In this document: in pieces, positions 11,041 to 21,719 of the stretch
Layout: each line of letters opens with the position of its first letter
Position numbering within the stretch: position 1 is the first letter of the stretch
Source: Trichobilharzia regenti
Lineage: Eukaryota > Platyhelminthes > Trematoda > Strigeidida > Schistosomatidae
DNA: 64,000 nucleotides
Assembly: GCA_944472135.2 (NCBI GenBank)
Contig: OX235266.1
Location: 13,991,925 to 14,055,924, forward strand
Reading direction: 5' to 3'
Position numbers and translations under genes: made by a program
Notes under the pieces: generated by a model
Database searches by the model: none
Told to the model about the DNA's origin: nothing
Seen by the model: only the letters and a program-made list of their open reading frames with translations

Positions 11041-12479
11041 CGAGAATTTAGTAGTCCTGACGCAAGAAGACGGAAATCAGAAGACCACTAGGTTTGCGAT
11101 GATACTTCTATTTTCCAAACACAAGGAGAATCAAAATGTCACACAAGAGTGTGAGAGCAAAAATATAAGAATGACCGAACAAGTGTGTGAACACAAGTTT
11201 GTCAGCGAATATTCACAATGAACAAATCAATAGACAGTCTTAACATGATTGGCTAATTATAATGGAATATCGATCCATATATACCCAGCAAATATAATAG
11301 ACATGTCAAACAAACACACATATTATATATAATATAAGGGGAATATACATTGTTAAAGGAGACATATTCATCAAGTGAAATGGTCACAGACTAAGAGAGC
11401 AACAGAAAGAGAGAGCACCATACACACATATATATATATATATGGATGCATATCACCTAACAGCACTATTTGTCTGTCTATGTAAATTCCCTTTGAAAAA
11501 TATATAATAATTACTTTCTGGACAGAATTTCAAGCTCTTAATTACTTCACTGGCGTCCAGTGGACATCTTTGTGATAGCATTGTAAGTGATTGTAGTAAA
11601 CTGAAAATGATATTAGGACTTTCGGTAATGAATATCATTTACCCAATGCCCAAACTTTCTTAATACTGTTAAAAGTGAACAGAACATCTCACAATATCTC
11701 ACTCGTTAATTGTTATGTCAATTTTCCGAGTCTCAGTACATTAAAGTCAATAACTTTAATCATTCAACGTGCGCAAAACTGCTGCACATAACAGACAGTA
11801 AGCCCACACTCATTAAACTTTCCTTTAAAAATCATCAAGGTGTGTGTTCTAAGCTGATTGATAGATCTTTTACCAATTCGTATATACTACTGATTGATTG
11901 AAATAAGTAGCTGAAAACCACTCAAGTTAAACAGTAATGCTCACTAGCCAATTAGAAGTGTTCTAAGTATGTATTATAACCCCATCGTCAGAATGTGGTA
12001 TAACAGAGTGATAATGAGTTGTATAGTCGTCTAACGTAACTAGAATGAGCTTTGAGAACACGAGATTACAGCCAACTGTCTACTTGAATTTATTACCTAC
12101 ACTAAGATAGATAAAAAAGGCAGATTGTGAGTAAAAAATTAAGAAAAGCAACTGCTAAAGCATTTATTAAAGAGAATACGTGATATCTCACATTTACAAA
12201 ACCTCAGAAACTTAAGCCATAAATAAACGAATCAGAACTATTCATTAGAGTTGTCATCTTATGACATGCATGAATCATGACTTCACAGCTAACAGAAAAG
12301 TATATCCTTCCTAACATTTCCCTTTTTTATAAGTTATCGATTGGGTGACCACTAGAAGATACTTTGTTGGTCTACGTAGTCTCAGTCTAGGATAACACCG
12401 GACGTTTAACTGGCGTGTTTGTAGCTGATGGCATCAGGGCTGCATCTGAACTAAATCAAATCAAATGTATGGATCCGTT
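11041..12479. other. Intron 1 sequence, no gene seen
   Basis: AT-rich, with a short TA repeat at 11428-11443. Scattered small open frames show no domain. Nothing else recognised. Confidence 0.3.
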
Positions 12480-12745
12480 TTTTATTATTTTCTATTGAAT
12501 TCCTTTTGCATCCTTGGTGGAGCATAGGGCTTCCAGATTCAGTTTTAAAGTTTCAGTAGCATTGATTTTTTTAAACGGGATCGGGTCGCTAGCCCCACGT
12601 TCAGCCTTCCCTCTTTGTAGGGGTTACAACTGACTAAGTGTGGTAAATTTGTGCGCCAGCCGGGGATCGAACCCTGGACCATCTGTATGGCTGACGAGCA
12701 TCCTACCACTGAGCTGCCAACGCAGTCTGGGTCCATTTAGACCCA
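12480..12745 (-). repeat. SINE F3 with RTE-type tail
   Basis: On the minus strand the tRNA-like head (12730-12655, B box gggttcgatcc-like) is followed by a body with 'gtaaatt...aggggttac' and a tail. The tail includes a form of 'gaagccctatg...ccaccaagg', the degenerate counterpart of the RTE 3' end. Length and order match the copy at 58270-58518. Confidence 0.65.
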
Positions 12746-13524
12746 CCAAATTCTGGTTAGCCTCTTTAGAAGACAGTTTCAAGTGACATCACATTAGCAG
12801 GCTCTTTTGGAACTTGAATTAAAAGCGACAAGTCAATCATCCAAAGTCAACATGAAGAAGATGATGTGAAGAATAAATTAGAGCTTATAGGCATTCATGT
12901 AGCCAGCCGCGAAAGGACTGAAGAGGATGGAGTGCCGCTGAAGCTCCTTTTTTCACTCGGAACTCGAGAGAGAGGTGAACAGGCTTACAATATTCATTGT
13001 TTAACATCATAACACTGTCAATGAATTGCTCAGAAAAATTAACATTTCCATAAGATTCATGTTAAATGTAATGACAGCCTAGCTCAGCAGTATGTCAGTC
13101 AGGAATTAAATTGTATAAATATTGATTACCTACCTGTTAGTCAGATAGACGACCAATCAGATTTCACTACACTGGCAGATCCCCACTACTCGGCCCATAT
13201 TTTAGTAAAAATGATACTTTCTGAACTGTTTTCATTTGTATTGTAATTACATAGTTAGTTACCTCTTATTCTATTGGAATACGTTCTTCTCTAGCATTGT
13301 ATGGGTCTTCTCGAGTACTAGTTAAGAATGGGGGAATCTACTCCATGAGAATTAGCACTATGGTGTACCGATATCGTGTGAATACTCACCAACCATATTA
13401 TTTATACAGTTAACATTGATACAGATTTCCGCTAGATGTTATATTATTTTATGTACTTCTAAAAACAGTTGAGTTATATCGAGTTCACTAACCAAACTAA
13501 CCCTCTTGTAACATTATGTATTGC
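12746..13524. other. Intron 1 sequence, no gene seen
   Basis: No frame, repeat or RNA motif that I can support. Confidence 0.3.
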
Positions 13525-13640
13525 CTAGAGGTGGAATTCGAGGTACGAGTTTCGTCTTATTTGAGACTCGTCAGAACTGACGGACCTGCAACCCCAGAGA
13601 ACGATAATGTTCCTCTCTGAGACTCAAAAGCCCACATCCC
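13525..13640 (-). repeat. SINE F1 fragment with hammerhead remnant
   Basis: On the minus strand the segment carries CTGACGAG (13574-13567), a stem II GTCT/AGAC around CAAATA, and CGAAA. The cleavage triplet reads UAC instead of NUH, so it is probably inactive. The head and tail are missing or strongly diverged. Confidence 0.6.
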
Positions 13641-14279
13641 CCGTATGAGACGTTGAAGAGCTACTGAATAAGTACTATGTTGCATTCGAAGCAACCACTG
13701 CTGAATTCCGGTCTCAAGAGGATAACCATGACTCACTAAGGATCAAATTCATCCAACTAATAAGTCTTCAAACGGGAGGAAAGGTAGGTCATGGATTCCT
13801 CTGCTAGCCACCGTTGGAACGGAGATATTAACGTGAAAATTACAAATTTGCAACAATAACTTCATTTTGTGATTGACCTGAATCTAAGTATCGTATTCTT
13901 AAAGACTGAATGGAAGCAGACAGTTTTAGCAATACTTCTTATACATATCTTTGCATCATTTACTGATGTAATAATTCATATTCGACTCGTTCATGTATTT
14001 CTCTTTAAAACACTTTTCACAGTTTCAGTACAAATTCCTTCATCAGCCAAGAAGCACTGGTCAGCTGGTTCATCCTGACTTGAGTCAGACTGAACCCAGA
14101 AAATTCGGATCACGCGGTTAGATTATTCGGATACTGAAATGGAGAAGAAAGACCAATGGACCATAACTTCTTTTGATTCACGATATACCTGTACCCCTTT
14201 AAGACAGTAATATTGCACCTTAGTATGACGAATTATCTCCAAGGATTTGACTGACTTTATTTCTGATCACGAAATGACT
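13641..14279. other. Intron 1 sequence, no gene seen
   Basis: Mixed sequence with no supported feature. Small open frames (for example 13869-14078) lack any domain. Confidence 0.3.
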
Positions 14280-14910
14280 CCAGTTAGATGACTACTGAAG
14301 ACCAGGGAGTACGTGACACCTGATTCGTCCTGATCTGGGACTCTTCATCGGCATACACACATAATCCTACTAGAGCGTGAACCCATCTCCTTTACGTCAC
14401 AAGGCAAACTTCCATACCACTTAACTACTGGGGCGGAATCCAATAGCCCATCAGCTCTAACTTCTGTCGATTCGTGATAGAGTGACCATTGGCTAATCTC
14501 ATCGGTGACTATCTGTCCTCACGCTTGCTGAAGAATCCCAAACAAGGATATACAGCGGTCCTCTAAATGAAGTCAACTCATGATCAAAAGTGAAATCAAT
14601 TGCAAATCAACACTTAAAAAACTATCCTAATGCTCGCAAGCAACTCACTAAAGAATGAAGTGGCCTGACATTCTAGTGGGAAGTCGTGATCCATGATCTC
14701 CACTGAGATAGAAGTGAGGAGAAATACTCACCAATGACAGTGATTGGCTGGCATTCACTCTATATATATCGCGAACTGGTAGAAGTTAGGATCGATGGGC
14801 TTTAAGATTTCATTCCAGTGGATGAATAACGTGACAACTCACTTTGTAAGTCGAAGGCCCTTGGTTGGATCCCCCAAAGATTGAATCACAGATGTGTACT
14901 GTTAAGGAAT
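14280..14910. repeat. SINE F2, degenerate inverted pair
   Basis: A minus-strand copy (14280-14560) shows the reversed hammerhead region (cgtcctgatctgggactcttcatcg type) and head. It is followed by a plus copy (14590-14910) with the 5' region 'gtgggaagtcgtgatc', the 'ctggtagaagttagg' block and a mutated head. The hammerhead core in the minus copy is damaged. Confidence 0.6.
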
Positions 14911-15280
14911 CCACAAGCAAGACGGGCAACGGTAAAGAAGAACCATAACAGCCAAATGACTTTGAGCTGACCGCTCAGCATTACAAATGAATGCTCTTCA
15001 TAATCTTAGTTGCAAGTTTCATCCTGACCTTAATCATATCCCTACCTTAATCCTAACCCAACCTTATGCCTGAATCAGGACGAGACAACAAACACTAGCG
15101 TTAGAGTGAAAATCGCGCCGAAGATTGCGAAAAGCATCGATTTGTAATGTTGAGACATATGATTGGTTGGTTAAAGGTTATGAAACCATGGTATCTATTG
15201 TTTACTGTTGCCACAAGACGAATCAGCTATCGCTCACTCCATAGTATACGAGTGGTTCTCTCATTGAATCCAATTCATGG
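14911..15280. other. Intron 1 sequence, no gene seen
   Basis: Contains a short stretch of imperfect 'aacctta/taatcctaaccc' text near 15030-15060 that is not a telomeric array. No other feature. Confidence 0.3.
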
Positions 15281-15490
15281 TCTTTTTATTATTATATCCT
15301 TTAATTCCTAGAGAAATATAGGACTTCAGCTGCCCACCTCCATTGCGTTCGATTCTATGCTAGATTTTGCACCTGGCTCCAAGTCTGCTCACATGCTTTC
15401 ATCTCCTCTTCACATGACCTTCTCCAAGTCATCCGTGCACTGACGACCAACTCGCCGCTTCCCTTTCGTTTTTCACTCGAGGGCTTGTCT
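15281..15490 (-). mobile_element. RTE-like element, 3' fragment
   Basis: The minus strand matches the last 200 bases of the RTE copies at 62864 and 52050. It encodes remnants of the C-terminal domain (around WRRSCEEEMKA) and the 3' end before the ATT-rich tail (15285-15300). Strongly 5'-truncated. Confidence 0.75.
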
Positions 15491-16086
15491 AGTGAAACGA
15501 AATCATGTTAGGAAGAAATCCTGTGGGGATAGTATAAAATAACCTTTTCAATTTGAAATGTATCATAGTCATGCTACACTCTAATGTAGCTACATCTCAG
15601 CAAACTTCTAACCTAACTTAGTGAACTAAGCTATGATGATATTTTCGTCTCAGTTGAAACGTCACCAGTGATGCGCAAAGGTGTATTTAGCTGAAAAGTT
15701 TCAAATAGGACTAACCGCACATCTTGAAGCCCGCTGACAGTCACATTCAAGTGTATAATATCATGTTAGTAGCCAAGACAATTTCATTCTTTTCCAACAA
15801 CGACCCAGTATACCCAAAGGAGGTAATCAATTCTCTCAAAATATGCCACTAAGAAGTTACGAATTAAGTCAAGTTTATCTATTCGCATTTCAAAGATGTT
15901 ATTCTGAATAGTGATGACTGATGCCATTATCCCAACCCATAGTCATTAACATTAGTTAATAATCCTGTTGCACTTATGGTGCCCTGATTATTTCGTGTTA
16001 CTTTGATTTACTACTCATAAGTAGTATAAAGGTGTACTTTTAAAAACATTTATGTTATTCTTCTTCACGTGTGTGTTCACCTTTAG
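15491..16086. other. 3' part of intron 1
   Basis: No repeat recognised. The acceptor of exon 2 is the T-rich tract and cacctttag ending at 16086. A second AG six bases on (ctacag, 16092) would also keep the frame. Confidence 0.4.
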
Positions 16087-16416
16087 CTACAGGACAAGTT
16101 CAACCTCAAACGCCGGCTAGTTGTCCAAATCGTTCCCCTCTATCCTGTTTGAATGTTTCTATCAATGGACCAATATCAGCAGTGGAGACAAACAAAGTAC
16201 TGACGTTTCAAGAAAGCGACTGTCCAACGGGAGGTGGCGGTAGTAGTAGAAAAATTAGCCAGTATACACCATCATTGTCGTCGACGTCAGTGCCTGGAAA
16301 TCAACGACCACTGTCAATGTTAAGCATTCTGGCGGCTAAACGAATTACACGGAAATTTTTATCAACATTTACTGATGATAGATATCACAGACGTTTAAGC
16401 ACATTCAGTAGATTAT
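16087..16416 (+). CDS. Tctex1-domain dynein light chain, exon 2
   Basis: The exon begins after cacctttag and ends before gtaagt (16417). It enters in phase 1 and leaves in phase 1; the frame is open across all 330 bases. It encodes about residues 70-180: a Pro/Ser-rich stretch, a GGGGSS turn, then a basic segment with MLSILAAKRITRKFLSTF and RRLSTFSRL. The RRLSTF text resembles a basophilic kinase site, which is only a guess. No known domain. The region links the N-terminus to the Tctex1 domain in the next exons. Support comes from the splice sites and the matching phases on both sides. Confidence 0.7.
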
Positions 16417-16489
16417 GTAAGTTATTTCAAAGTAAATTACTTTTTTTTTAATAGAACAAAGCTAACCAATGACAGGAGTTGGAGGTTTC

Positions 16490-16712
16490 GCCGTATACAG
16501 CACGAAGTGGAAAAATCTGGAATTCATAGACTATCACACTGAGCTGTCATGGGTGAATAGTCTAAAAGCTGTATTTGTCTTCAGAATGCCTTGAGTTCTA
16601 ACCCTACGAGTGTGTACTGATGAGCAGTCCCAAATTGGGACGAAAAAGCCGTCCAGTACTTCGTGGTGGTTTTCCAATGTTAGCCCATGATCAAATCTGT
16701 AAGACGAAAGCC
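16490..16712 (+). repeat. SINE F2 copy in intron 2
   Basis: The copy shows the block ctggaattcatag near its start, a diverged head (16540-16610), a hammerhead (16613-16660) and the tail with 'ggttttccaatg' and 'cccatgatcaaatc'. Confidence 0.65.
16613..16660 (+). ncRNA. Hammerhead ribozyme motif in SINE F2
   Basis: CTGATGA (16617-16623), a strong stem II (GTCCC/GGGAC around AAATT) and GAAA are intact, with a GTC cleavage triplet before CAGTAC. Compared with the copy at 4348, three bases (one CTG) are missing before the core, so stem I is weakened. Core present, activity doubtful. Confidence 0.55.
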
Positions 16713-16809
16713 AATGGTTTGTAGAGAACAAAATGGTATTATCCTTTATCTTGTTGGCTTCTCATCATCTGTGTACAGACTTTAAAAAAGAGTTTACGTA
16801 CAGACTCTT

Positions 16810-17775
16810 CCGAGTATTGTCATATTTATTAAACGTAACATCAAGAAAGTATCCGCTACTAGATAAATCACAGTGCCAAAGAAAAAACTGTTTATGAGTC
16901 TAGCATTCAATGGAGACACCATTTCTGAATTGATTAAAAATCGTTTATCTAAATGTATTAAACGCACTTTTCCTGCAGCTGACTTGCAACTAGTTTTTAC
17001 CAGCCAAAATATGATTAGACAATGCGTCAAGGATAGATTATCGCTTATGTTCATATCTATGTGCATTTACTCTTTCACCTACTCCTGTGGAGCTGATTAT
17101 ATTGGACGTTGTAAGCGTACTCTTTGAAAACGTGTATATTATTACTATTATTATATCCTTTAGTTCCTAGAGGAAGATAGGGCTTCAGCTGCCCACCTCC
17201 ATTGCCTTCGGTTTTCTGCCAACTTTTTCACTCCGCTCCAAGTCTGCCCACATGCTTTCATCTCCTCCTCGCATGACCTCCTCCAAGTCACCCTTGCACC
17301 TACGACCAACTCGCCGCCTCCCTTTCGGGTTCCACTCGAGCGATAGCTTGTCAAGTGATGTCACTTGCTGGTTTCCTCAGGGTGTGGCCAATCCATCTCC
17401 ATTTCTTCCTTCCTTTTTTTTACAACCGGTTCCTGATTGGTTCGCTCCCAGAGATCTTTGTTGCTGATATTCTCTAGCCATCTGATCTTGAGTATTGAAA
17501 ACGTGTAGCTGAACACTATACGGTTTGGTTAATGAAAGGCGAACGTAGAACTGCAAAGTCGTCTATTTGTGATCACCTGTTAGAGTCCGGTCATTCAGCC
17601 CACGTGACTCATCTTTCAAAGTTATCTACATGGCGAAATCGAATTGCTCCAAAAGTTTACGTTTTCTTCACTTATGCATAGCCGAAGCTTTAGCTGTACA
17701 TGAGCAGAAACCTAAATTATGTGTTCAAAAACGTTTCGTCAAACCCCTTTCTTTACCTTGGTCGCAGTAATGTTC
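16810..17775 (+). mobile_element. PLE group B endonuclease, split by an RTE insertion
   Basis: The first half (16873-17127) encodes KKKLFMSLAFNGDTISELI, TFPAADLQLVF, and the core FTYSCGADYIGRCKRTL. The second half (17508-17771) continues with AEHYTVWL, HLLESGHSAHV, then FVKP and the end of the protein. The gap is filled exactly by an RTE fragment (17137-17494) flanked by a 13-base duplication. The copy lies in intron 2, in gene orientation. Confidence 0.8.
17137..17494 (-). mobile_element. RTE-like 3' fragment inserted in a PLE
   Basis: A minus-strand RTE 3' end with an ATT-type tail at its left edge. It is flanked by TTGAAAACGTGTA at 17124-17136 and 17495-17507, a perfect 13-base target-site duplication. 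Residues of the RTE C-terminal domain (WRRSCEEEMKACGQTWS) are encoded from 17290 down. 5'-truncated, as is usual for LINEs. Confidence 0.85.
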
Positions 17776-18366
17776 TTTCTAGTTTTTATTTTATTTTACC
17801 ACTTGAATTCTTTCCACTTCACTTCACATCTTAGTACTTATCGTAATCGTACTCCAATTTTTTTTAATTTTTAGACAACACTTGACATTTTTGATATCAA
17901 TTCACTTATAAAACAATCTTTAATAAGTTTGTAATTTATCCACTTCAACTCTACCCCTTATAACATTTTAATTATCGTTATTCTTATCACATATATGTGT
18001 ATATTGATTGAGCAATTATTTAGTGCCACTTAATAACCTTTTTCTGTAATACAAATACGACTGTACAGTTGGCTTGAAAATGAAGTCGTTGAATGGAGAA
18101 ATTTCTTCGTTGAAAAAAAATATCTGTGTATTATCATGTGACTGTCATGCTGGTAAAGACGTTCGTTAATTTGTAATGGTCTTTTCCAACGCGTAGATAA
18201 CTAGCTATCACTATTCTACTTTTTATTAAGCGTAGGTATATTATAACCCATATTACCATTAATATTTTCAAGTGTCAGCTCCTAGAGATTTAGTAGGTAA
18301 TTAAGAATTAATTATGCCCTAGTCCTATGTCTTATTTTCGTTCCTTGTTTCTTCCTTCCTATCCAG
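17776..18366. other. 3' part of intron 2
   Basis: AT-rich; the first 200 bases may be the 3' UTR of the PLE. The acceptor of exon 3 is the strong pyrimidine tract 18346-18366 ending in tatccag. Confidence 0.45.
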
Positions 18367-18592
18367 CATCCTATAGTCCAGCACCGTATAATCTAATCAA
18401 TATTTTACCAACTTATCAACTTGGTCCAAAAGAGGTATTCAGCATAACTAACATACAGCCAAGAGTTGAACAGTTGGTGTATTCACGTCTTGAATCGCTT
18501 CCAAAAATCTATGATGATAAGAGAGCCAGTCGACTGTGTATCACATTGACGAATGAAATCAAATCTATGCTTAGAGCTAATGGAAAAGACCG
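18367..18592 (+). CDS. Tctex1-domain dynein light chain, exon 3 (first half of domain)
   Basis: The exon starts after ttcctatccag, enters in phase 1 and leaves in phase 2 at a gtaggt donor (18593). It encodes about residues 180-255. From residue 193 the sequence follows the Tctex1 fold: ILPTYQLGP, FSITNIQPRVEQLVYSRLE (helix 1), then LCITLTNEIKSMLRANG (helix 2). These correspond to the two helices that precede the beta strands in DYNLT-family proteins. Such proteins are light chains of cytoplasmic or ciliary dynein, or related adaptors. Family assignment is by reading, with good agreement in motif order. Confidence 0.85.
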
Positions 18593-18689
18593 GTAGGTTT
18601 CAATTTTTTTTTTTTTTTTTGATGAGTGTAAGCCAATTCAGCTCTCAGAATTGATGAGCACCTGTCTGTGGATGAGCAAAAAACAACCA

Positions 18690-19560
18690 TCCAGTGATGA
18701 TTAGAATGAATATCCACGGAATTTCACCAAAAGACGTATACCCCCAAGCCAACCTATCAAACCAAAAGCCCCCAAAGAAAACACAAAGGAAATCGCCCTA
18801 CCCTATATATAAAGGACATCTCAGAAATCACACTACAAGACTCTTCAAACCTTTAGAAATCGACATCGCACTCACACACACACACACACACACAAACCAA
18901 CAAAGTCACTTCAATCAGTTCTATGTCACCCAAAAGACTCAACAACGAAAGAAGATAAAACCAACATCATCTGAAAAATAAATTGTAACAACTGCGAAAA
19001 ATACTACATTGGCCAAAGTGGACAATGTCCCCCTCGTTTTCGTATCAACGAACATAAGCTAGCCGTCAAAAGACATGATATCCACTCCCTCATTTCACTA
19101 CACACAGACAACCACGGACATCAATTCGACTGGGACAACGTTCAAACATTAGACAAAGGAAATAACAGGAATGCTAGAGAATTTTTAGAAGCTTGGCATT
19201 CCAGTGGATCATCAATCAATAGACACATCGAGATAGACAAAAGTTATCAACCAATAAGGAAGAAACTTCACGCACAAAGGGTCAAAGTTCAAGTCAAAGA
19301 AACAATCAGTTCCAATACAAGTAACCTAGATGGTGTGAAAACACACATAAACAACCAATCACGTCTAAGGTCATGCACCAGGAGAGATGATTAATAAACT
19401 CGTGGAGAAATCTAAAAGCTCACTTCAACGAATTGAAGTATGCACTGAAGATGTCACCTAGTAGGGCGATGAAAGCTTCGTAAATAAACCAACGATCCAG
19501 CTCAGAGAACACAACCACATCAAAATCATCCACCTGAGCTACAAATCTTCTCTATCATAT
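18690..19560 (+). mobile_element. PLE group A linker and endonuclease, decayed
   Basis: Plus-strand remnants in the order of group A: GISPKDVYPQANLSNQ, SPYPIYKGHL, FKPLEIDIA, NQQSHFNQFYV (18694-18981), then a shifted endonuclease frame (CEKYYIGQS-like at about 18990, EHKLAVKRHD at 19050). It ends with PGEMINKLVEKSKSSLQRIEV and the hairpin motif at 19443-19485. A CA repeat (18868-18891) lies inside. Located in intron 3, in gene orientation. Confidence 0.7.
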
Positions 19561-19959
19561 CTGACGATTGGATCACTTAGACATGACTAGCAAGTGCTAC
19601 TGACTGAAGACAGTCAGTAGTTACCAGCTTCTTTGTGAATATCACACAAGCAATCAGTAACACCTATATAGACAGGAAATTGACAGTTTCATAGGTATAT
19701 AATTATCTGTTTACAATCAGATACATAAAACAAACACCCTCTAAATATTGGATTTTTCAGGGATTTCGCTGATGTCAACTCTGATTTTTCTAATTGACTC
19801 CACTTGGAGAAACAGCTATCCAGTACTCCACAGTTTACAATGGGTTTCTAAATGAAATCAATTTGTGATCAAAACTGATAACAAGCCTTAGTTCATTGTA
19901 CAAAAAGAAAGTTTCAACCAACCATTAGGATGTACAGAATATTCATACTATTATTATTA
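19561..19959. other. Intron 3 sequence with a SINE F2 tail fragment
   Basis: Positions 19800-19895 match the end of an F2 hammerhead and its tail (gaaacagctatccagtactcc). No gene seen in the remainder. Confidence 0.45.
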
Positions 19960-20610
19960 TTATTGTTCCCTTGGGTTCCGAGTAAGACATAGGGCTTCAG
20001 TAACACATCTCCACTTCCCTCTATTTTTTGATGTCCTTTTCAGCTGGCTAGCTCCACGACTGCACATAATCTCTCATCTCCTCCATGTCACCCCTGCACC
20101 GACGACGCTTCCCATTGAGATTCCAGTCGAGTGATGGCCTGCATTGCAGGCGATATCATTCGATAGCCTCCTCAATGTGTTCCCAATCCACTTCAGTTTA
20201 CTCCTGCACATTTGTTGAGCTATCGTCTCTCACTCGTTGGTTTGTTCTCTCTCAGCCAGAGTTTCTTGTTGCTATTTCTTTTCTGACCACCCTGCCATTT
20301 GATCTTCAGTATGGGGCTAGCGAAGGTAGCTGCTGATGAAAGTCAGCTACCTGTTGGAAATTTTTCGTGACGTGCAGCTCAAATTTCTGATCCGTATAAA
20401 AAAAAACTGAATGACTGTCTCAACATTTTTGTTAAAAATTCGAATCTTAATCTTTATATGCTGAATTATTGCAGAACATTCACAAAGTGTTTTTTTTAGA
20501 TTCATGAAGGCGTATCTTGCTTTTCCGATTCTGGCTGACTGACGTTGAAATCTTCATCAGTTCCACTTGCCTGTGGTTGAAACGATGCTTCCTAGGCGAG
20601 TGAAGGCAGG
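19960..20610 (-). mobile_element. RTE-like element, decayed 3' part
   Basis: The minus strand carries the RTE 3' end (an 'acatagggcttcag' block at 19989-20002) and remnants of the C-terminal domain and thumb back to the 'gaaacgatgcttcctagg' block at 20580. Very diverged; many stops. Confidence 0.65.
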
Positions 20611-20648
20611 AAGTAACCCTATGTTAAAAATGTAATAGTAAATAGAAT

Positions 20649-21436
20649 TTTCTATAGTTTGATTTGTAAGGATTAGTTATGTTTTACGGGTTGATCACGG
20701 ATTGATATCAGTTAGAGAACCATTGAAAACCAGGGAGTACTGGACAGCTGCTGTTTCATCCTAGTTTGGGAATCATCGGCAGTACGCACCCACTGGGTTT
20801 CCAACCCAGGACCTTCCGGTTACAAGGCAAGCTCGTATACCATTCAGCCACTGGGACCCAATTCAATGGCTCGTGAATTCTAACTTCTACTAATTCGTGA
20901 TTTAGCGCAACCCCAACCATTGTCGTTGGTGGGACATCCATCCACACACGTGACATCTAATTGGACCTCACTGGTCACGACTTCTCACTAGAACTCAGGA
21001 AACTCCAACCTGTAGCAAGTCACTAGCGAGCATCAGATTAACTTTCTATAGTTTGATTTGTAAGGATTAGTTATGTTTTACGAGTTGATCACGGATTGAT
21101 ATCAGTTAGAGAACCATTGAAAACCAGGGAGTACTGGACAGCTGCTGTTTCATCCTAGTTTGGGAATCATCGGCAGTACGCACCCACTGGGTTTCCAACC
21201 CAGGACCTTCCGGTTACAAGGCAAGCTCGTATACCATTCAGCCACTGGAACCCGATTCAATGGCTCGTGAATTCTAACTTCTACCAATTCGTGATTTAGC
21301 GCGACCCCAACCATTGTCGTTGGTGGGACATCCATCCACACACGTGACATCTAATTGGACCTCACTGGTCACGACTTCTCACTAGAACTCAGGAAACTCC
21401 AACCTGTAGCAAGTCACTAGCGAGCATCAGATTGGT
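20649..21436 (-). repeat. SINE F2 tandem dimer, unit 394 bp
   Basis: Two nearly identical units (20649-21042 and 21043-21436) in direct tandem. Each has, on the minus strand, the 5' region, the tRNA-like head (B box near 20800 and 21194), a hammerhead (20737-20785 and 21131-21179) and the tail. I see only a handful of differences between them, such as around 20861/21255. In both, the CUGANGA box is CCGATGA (U4 changed to C), so cleavage is unlikely now. The remaining parts of the ribozyme are intact: stem I GTACTG/CAGTAC, stem II TCC/GGA, a 4-bp stem III and a GTC site. Confidence 0.85.
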
Positions 21437-21672
21437 TGGGATCGCGCTAAATCACGAATTAGTAGAAGTTGGAATTCACGAGCCATTGAATCGGGTCCCA
21501 GTGGCTGAATGGTATACGAGCTTGCCTTGTAACCGGAAGGTCCCGGGTTCGAATCCCAGTGGGTGCGTACTGCCGATGATTCCCAAACTAGGATGAAACA
21601 GCAGCTGTCCAGTACTCCCTGGTTTTCAATGGTTCTCTAACTGATATCAATCCGTGATCAACCCGTAAAAGT
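21425..21672 (+). repeat. SINE F2, third copy inverted against the dimer
   Basis: The copy begins 'ttggttgggatcgcgctaaa' and runs through head, hammerhead (21567-21615, again CCGATGA) and tail in plus orientation. It is the reverse complement of the neighbouring unit over about 240 bases, with high identity, so the DNA can fold back here. Confidence 0.8.
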
Positions 21673-21719
21673 AAATAGAATATCAAATAAAATTAAGTAA
21701 ATTTCCACAACAAATTCAA

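Noticed and set aside
15020..15065. Telomere-like text (imperfect aaccttaat units)
   Set aside because: Units are irregular and only a few; no array.
20756..21350. Two identical 66-codon minus-strand frames, as if a duplicated small gene
   Set aside because: They run through the tRNA-like head and hammerhead of the SINE F2 dimer; coding is not plausible.
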